Positions 61,010-64,000 of a stretch of DNA of 64,000 nucleotides are shown here, one piece after another. The stretch is taken from contig NZ_PGGN01000003.1 of NCBI RefSeq assembly GCF_003010935.1, positions 372,001 to 436,000 on the forward strand, in the 5' to 3' direction. The first letter of the stretch is position 1, and each line of letters starts with the position of its first letter. The position numbers and the translations under genes were made by a program. Origin of the DNA: Phyllobacterium endophyticum. Lineage in GTDB: Bacteria > Pseudomonadota > Alphaproteobacteria > Rhizobiales > Rhizobiaceae. Below the pieces are notes generated by a model, which worked only from the letters and a program-made list of their open reading frames with translations, did not search any database and was not told the origin of the DNA.

Positions 61010-63537
61010 TTGTGTTCCATCATCTCCCGGGTCAGCTCATCGGCAATTTCTTCAAGCAGCGTCTCATGCGCTTCGCCGGGAACACGCTCCCTGCCGATCT
61101 CCATCATGACGGGAACGGCAAGCGGTGAAATCCGGTCGAGATCCTTGTGAACGATATGACCCTTGATTCGTCCCAGCATATCGCTCAGGCGCCGAATGTC
61201 GAGAAGACCCGTTGCGGCATCGGCGCGCGTTGCCTGAATGAGGATATGGTCGGGTTCGTGTTCGCGCAGCACATCATAGATCAGATCGGTGGAAACCGTG
61301 ACTTGCCGTCCGGACTTTTCCTGACCGGGATGACGCTTTTCAACGAGGCCGGAGATCAGCGCGCAATTGCGAAAGGTCCGCTTGAGCATGAAGCTTTCCG
61401 ACAGCCAGGCCTCGAGATCATCGCCCAGCATGTCCTCGTCTAAAAGCTCGGAAAGCGGCAGTTCGCCGTTCTTGAACATGCGCCCCATGTCGCGCAGGCT
61501 CCAGACCGATACGGCATAATCGGTGGCGATAAAGCCGAGCGGCCTCGCCTTGGCCCGCTCCAGCCGCCGCGTCAAAAGCATGCCGAGCGTTTGATGCGCC
61601 AATCGGCCTTCGAAGGGATACATGACCATATAGGAGCGCTCGCCGCGCGGGAATGTCTCGACAAGCAGGCTTCCCGGCTGCGGCAGCACGGATTTTTCCT
61701 TCTGGATGCGCAACCAGTCACTCACCTGATCGGGAAGGGCACCCCAGCGCAGGGGATCGGCCAAAATGGCGCGCACCTGAGTGGCAAGATATGTGGTCAG
61801 CGGAAACTTGCCCCCCGCATAGGACGGTATCTTGGCGTCGAACCCTTCCGCGCTGGTGACGATGCATTCGTTGTCGCGAATTCCCTCGAAGCGCAGCACC
61901 CGGCCGGAAAAGAAGAAAGTTTCGCCCGGGCTCAGCGCCTCGATGAAACTCTCCTCCACCTTGCCGAGTACCGGGCCACCCCTGTTTGCCATCGCCCGCA
62001 CATTCGCGCCTTTACCGCGCTGGCGGGTCAGTCGCACGTTGAGCGACGGCGCCTCGATAATGGTGCCGACATTGAGCCGGTATTGCTGGACAACGCGCGG
62101 ATGCGTCACCCGCCATGTACCGTCAGCCGTCTGGCGGATCTTGGCAAAACGGTCATACGTTTTCAGCGCATAGCCGCCGGTCGCGACGAAGTCGACGATG
62201 CGGTCAAAAGTTTCGCGCGGCAGAAAGGCGTAGGGCAGGGCGGTGGTGACCTCCGCAAAGAGATCTCCCGCATGAAAAGGCTCGGCGCAGGCCATGCCGA
62301 GCACATGCTGCGCCAAAACGTCGAGCGAGCCTTCACCCAGCGGGGGCGTGTCCTGCGCGCCGATATAATTGGCGTCCAGCGCCGCCTGGCACTCCATCAC
62401 CTCAAAGCGGTTGGCCGGCACGAGAATTGCGAGGGAGGGTTCATCCATGCGATGGTTGGAACGGCCGATACGCTGGGCAAGGCGGCTGGCGCCCTTCGGT
62501 GCGCCGACATGGATGACGAGGTCGACATCGCCCCAATCGATGCCGAGGTCGAGTGTCGATGTAGCGACGACAGCCCGCAAGGCATTCGACGCCATGGCCT
62601 GTTCCACCTTGCGGCGCTTGGCAACGTCGAGAGACCCGTGATGCAGCGCTATCGCCAGGTTGTCGTCATTGACCATCCACAGGTCATGGAACAACCTTTC
62701 GGCCTGGCTGCGCGTGTTGACGAAGATCAGCGTCGTGCCATGCCGCTTGATCGCATCATAGATGCCGGGTAGCGCATAGACGGCCGAATGCCCCGCCCAC
62801 GGCACATGGTCTTCCGATTCGAGAATCGTGATGTGCGGTTTTGCTCCCCCCTCCACCGTTACAAGGCTCGCCATCGCCGAATTGCCGCTCTGAGGCAGCA
62901 GCCAGCTCCGCAAGGCATCGGGCTCGGCAACAGTGGCGGAAAGGCCGATCGTCTGCAGGCCGGGCTGCAGGCGCCGCAGCCTTGCCAGCCCGAGAGCAAG
63001 GAGATGGCCCCTTTTTGACGTGACGAGGGAGTGCAGCTCATCGAAGATCACATAGCGCAGATCTTCGAAAAACCGCCTTGCGTCCTTGGCTGCGATCAGC
63101 AGCGCCAGCTGTTCCGGCGTCGTCAACAATATGTCGGGCGGTGCCAGTTTCTGCCGCTGCCGCTTGTAGGCCGGGGTGTCGCCGGTCCGGGTCTCGAGCG
63201 AGATATCGAGCTTCATCTCGGATATCGGCTTTTCGAGGTTGCGATGGATATCGACAGCCAGCGCCTTCAGCGGCGAGATGTAAAGCGTGTGTATGCCCCG
63301 GCTTGCGGCATTGCTTTTGCCGCGCTGCGCCAGATCGACCAGCGCCGGCAGAAACCCTGCCAGGGTCTTGCCGGCCCCCGTCGGCGCTATCAGCAGCGTC
63401 GAGTTTCCCTGTTGTGATTCCCGCAGCAGATCCAGCTGATGCTCGCGCGGCGCCCAGCCCTTGGCCTGAAACCAGTCCAGGAAAGGCACGGGCAGAAAAG
63501 GGGTGCCGGTCTCGGCTGGGCGATTTCTGGTGCTCAC
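61006..63537 (-). CDS. Ligase-associated DEXH-box helicase (Lhr-core type)
   Basis: Superfamily 2 helicase of 843 residues from the GTG at 63537; an ATG 22 codons upstream is an alternative. Motif I is IAPTGAGKTLAGFL near residue 50, motif II VIFDELHSLV near 164, motif III GLSATVAEPD near 200 and motif VI AQRIGRSNHRMDEPS near 360; the C-terminal half is the Lhr-specific domain. It probably unwinds damaged DNA in the pathway with PdeM, the MBL-fold exonuclease and a ligase. Confidence 0.93.
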   Translation of the reverse strand: MSTRNRPAETGTPFLPVPFLDWFQAKGWAPREHQLDLLRESQQGNSTLLIAPTGAGKTLAGFLPALVDLAQRGKSNAASRGIHTLYISPLKALAVDIHRNLEKPISEMKLDISLETRTGDTPAYKRQRQKLAPPDILLTTPEQLALLIAAKDARRFFEDLRYVIFDELHSLVTSKRGHLLALGLARLRRLQPGLQTIGLSATVAEPDALRSWLLPQSGNSAMASLVTVEGGAKPHITILESEDHVPWAGHSAVYALPGIYDAIKRHGTTLIFVNTRSQAERLFHDLWMVNDDNLAIALHHGSLDVAKRRKVEQAMASNALRAVVATSTLDLGIDWGDVDLVIHVGAPKGASRLAQRIGRSNHRMDEPSLAILVPANRFEVMECQAALDANYIGAQDTPPLGEGSLDVLAQHVLGMACAEPFHAGDLFAEVTTALPYAFLPRETFDRIVDFVATGGYALKTYDRFAKIRQTADGTWRVTHPRVVQQYRLNVGTIIEAPSLNVRLTRQRGKGANVRAMANRGGPVLGKVEESFIEALSPGETFFFSGRVLRFEGIRDNECIVTSAEGFDAKIPSYAGGKFPLTTYLATQVRAILADPLRWGALPDQVSDWLRIQKEKSVLPQPGSLLVETFPRGERSYMVMYPFEGRLAHQTLGMLLTRRLERAKARPLGFIATDYAVSVWSLRDMGRMFKNGELPLSELLDEDMLGDDLEAWLSESFMLKRTFRNCALISGLVEKRHPGQEKSGRQVTVSTDLIYDVLREHEPDHILIQATRADAATGLLDIRRLSDMLGRIKGHIVHKDLDRISPLAVPVMMEIGRERVPGEAHETLLEEIADELTREMMEHK

Positions 63538-63603
63538 CGCCCCGAATGTAGTGGCGCAGCTTCGATGCGCCAAGTTTCTTTTGTCAGGATTGCACGGAGC
63601 CAA

Positions 63604-64000
63604 ATGCGGACTATCTTCGTTACTCCCGTTGAATCAGAGGTGCGCTTGTTGAAACGTCCCGAATCCCTGCTGTGCTCCACACCGGCCGGCCTCTATTCGC
63701 CCGCCGGTGATTTTTATATCGATCCGGTGCGCCCGGTCGAACGGGCATTGATCACACACGGCCACTCGGACCATGCGCGTTCCGGCCACGCCAAGGTCAT
63801 GGCGACGCAGCAGACCCTCGACATCATGGGTCTGCGCTACGGCGCCAGTTTCGCCGGCGAGACACAGGCCGCCGAGCTCGGCAAGCCCATCGGCCTCAAT
63901 GGCGTCAGCATCAGCTTTCATCCCGCAGGCCATGTGCTCGGGTCGGCGCAGATCGCTGTCGAGAAAGATGGCACGCGCATCGTCGCCTCGGGCGACTACA
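63604..64000 (+). CDS. Ligase-associated MBL-fold exonuclease, 5' part (runs off the window)
   Basis: The frame opens at the ATG at 63604, behind an acggag ribosome site, and is still open at the end. LCSTPAGLYSPAGDFYIDPV near residue 24 and the metal motif ITHGHSDHARSGH near 49 are those of the MBL/beta-CASP exonuclease that accompanies the helicase and PdeM; AGHVLGSAQIAVEKDG follows near 110. It is divergent from the helicase with a 66-base gap that must hold both promoters. An ATP-dependent ligase is the expected next gene beyond the window. Confidence 0.88.
   Translation, partial: MRTIFVTPVESEVRLLKRPESLLCSTPAGLYSPAGDFYIDPVRPVERALITHGHSDHARSGHAKVMATQQTLDIMGLRYGASFAGETQAAELGKPIGLNGVSISFHPAGHVLGSAQIAVEKDGTRIVASGDY

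Overview
The window reads as chromosomal or chromid DNA of an alphaproteobacterium of the order Hyphomicrobiales (Rhizobiaceae / Phyllobacteriaceae / Brucellaceae type). I base this on an estimated GC content near 60%, a malonate matR-matABC locus with the rhizobial MatR operator, an hmuP-hmuSTUV haem locus, a long B12-dependent metH, a GntR/LacI-regulated series of ribose-type (CUT2) ABC importers, and a ligase-associated DNA repair module. Genus and species cannot be fixed from sequence alone. I saw no rRNA, tRNA, CRISPR array, phage or intact insertion sequence.

Layout. 0.1-4 kb: a CUT2 sugar importer (permease, binding protein, single-domain ATPase) with a zinc sugar/polyol dehydrogenase. 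4.1-4.7 kb: remains of a second CUT2 importer, frameshifted and truncated. 5.0-10.3 kb: malonate use (matR, matA, matB, matC), closed by a strong terminator. 10.3-18.1 kb: an accessory patchwork on both strands with an esterase/PHB depolymerase, an MFS drug-type exporter, a short BKACE (DUF849) enzyme, LysR and LacI regulators, an exported metallo-beta-lactamase-fold hydrolase and an AraC fragment, with three clean palindromes in the gaps. 18.5-23.6 kb: an RND efflux pair and a hemolysin III/PAQR membrane protein. 23.6-32.6 kb: a second complete CUT2 importer with an SMP-30 lactonase and a GntR regulator, facing an Ldh-family oxidoreductase, a small acidic protein and a flavodoxin-fold reductase. 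32.7-39.7 kb: a third CUT2 importer with a LacI regulator, a TIM-barrel isomerase/epimerase and a Gfo/Idh/MocA dehydrogenase, ended by a terminator.

39.8-43.9 kb: haem uptake and breakdown (hmuP, hmuS, hmuT, hmuU, hmuV). 43.9-44.9 kb: an intact RES/Xre toxin-antitoxin pair. 45.0-48.8 kb: metH behind an AT-rich operator-like palindrome. 48.8-52.9 kb: an AraC regulator, a fosmidomycin-resistance-type exporter (fsr) and a two-gene ABC exporter. 52.9-60.3 kb: tyrosine/homogentisate breakdown in two blocks (MarR regulator with hmgA-fahA-maiA; hppD with an Lrp/AsnC regulator), interleaved with three small toxin-antitoxin modules whose toxin genes are all damaged. 60.3-64 kb: the ligase-associated repair genes (PdeM nuclease, Lhr-type helicase, and the start of the MBL-fold exonuclease, which runs off the window).

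The sequence describes a soil or plant/host-associated heterotroph that takes in many sugars, malonate, aromatic amino acids and haem. The parts least explained by known families are the accessory 10-18 kb block with its orphan palindromes, the CUT2/Gfo-Idh/TIM-barrel locus of unknown substrate, and the cluster of broken toxins around the tyrosine genes.
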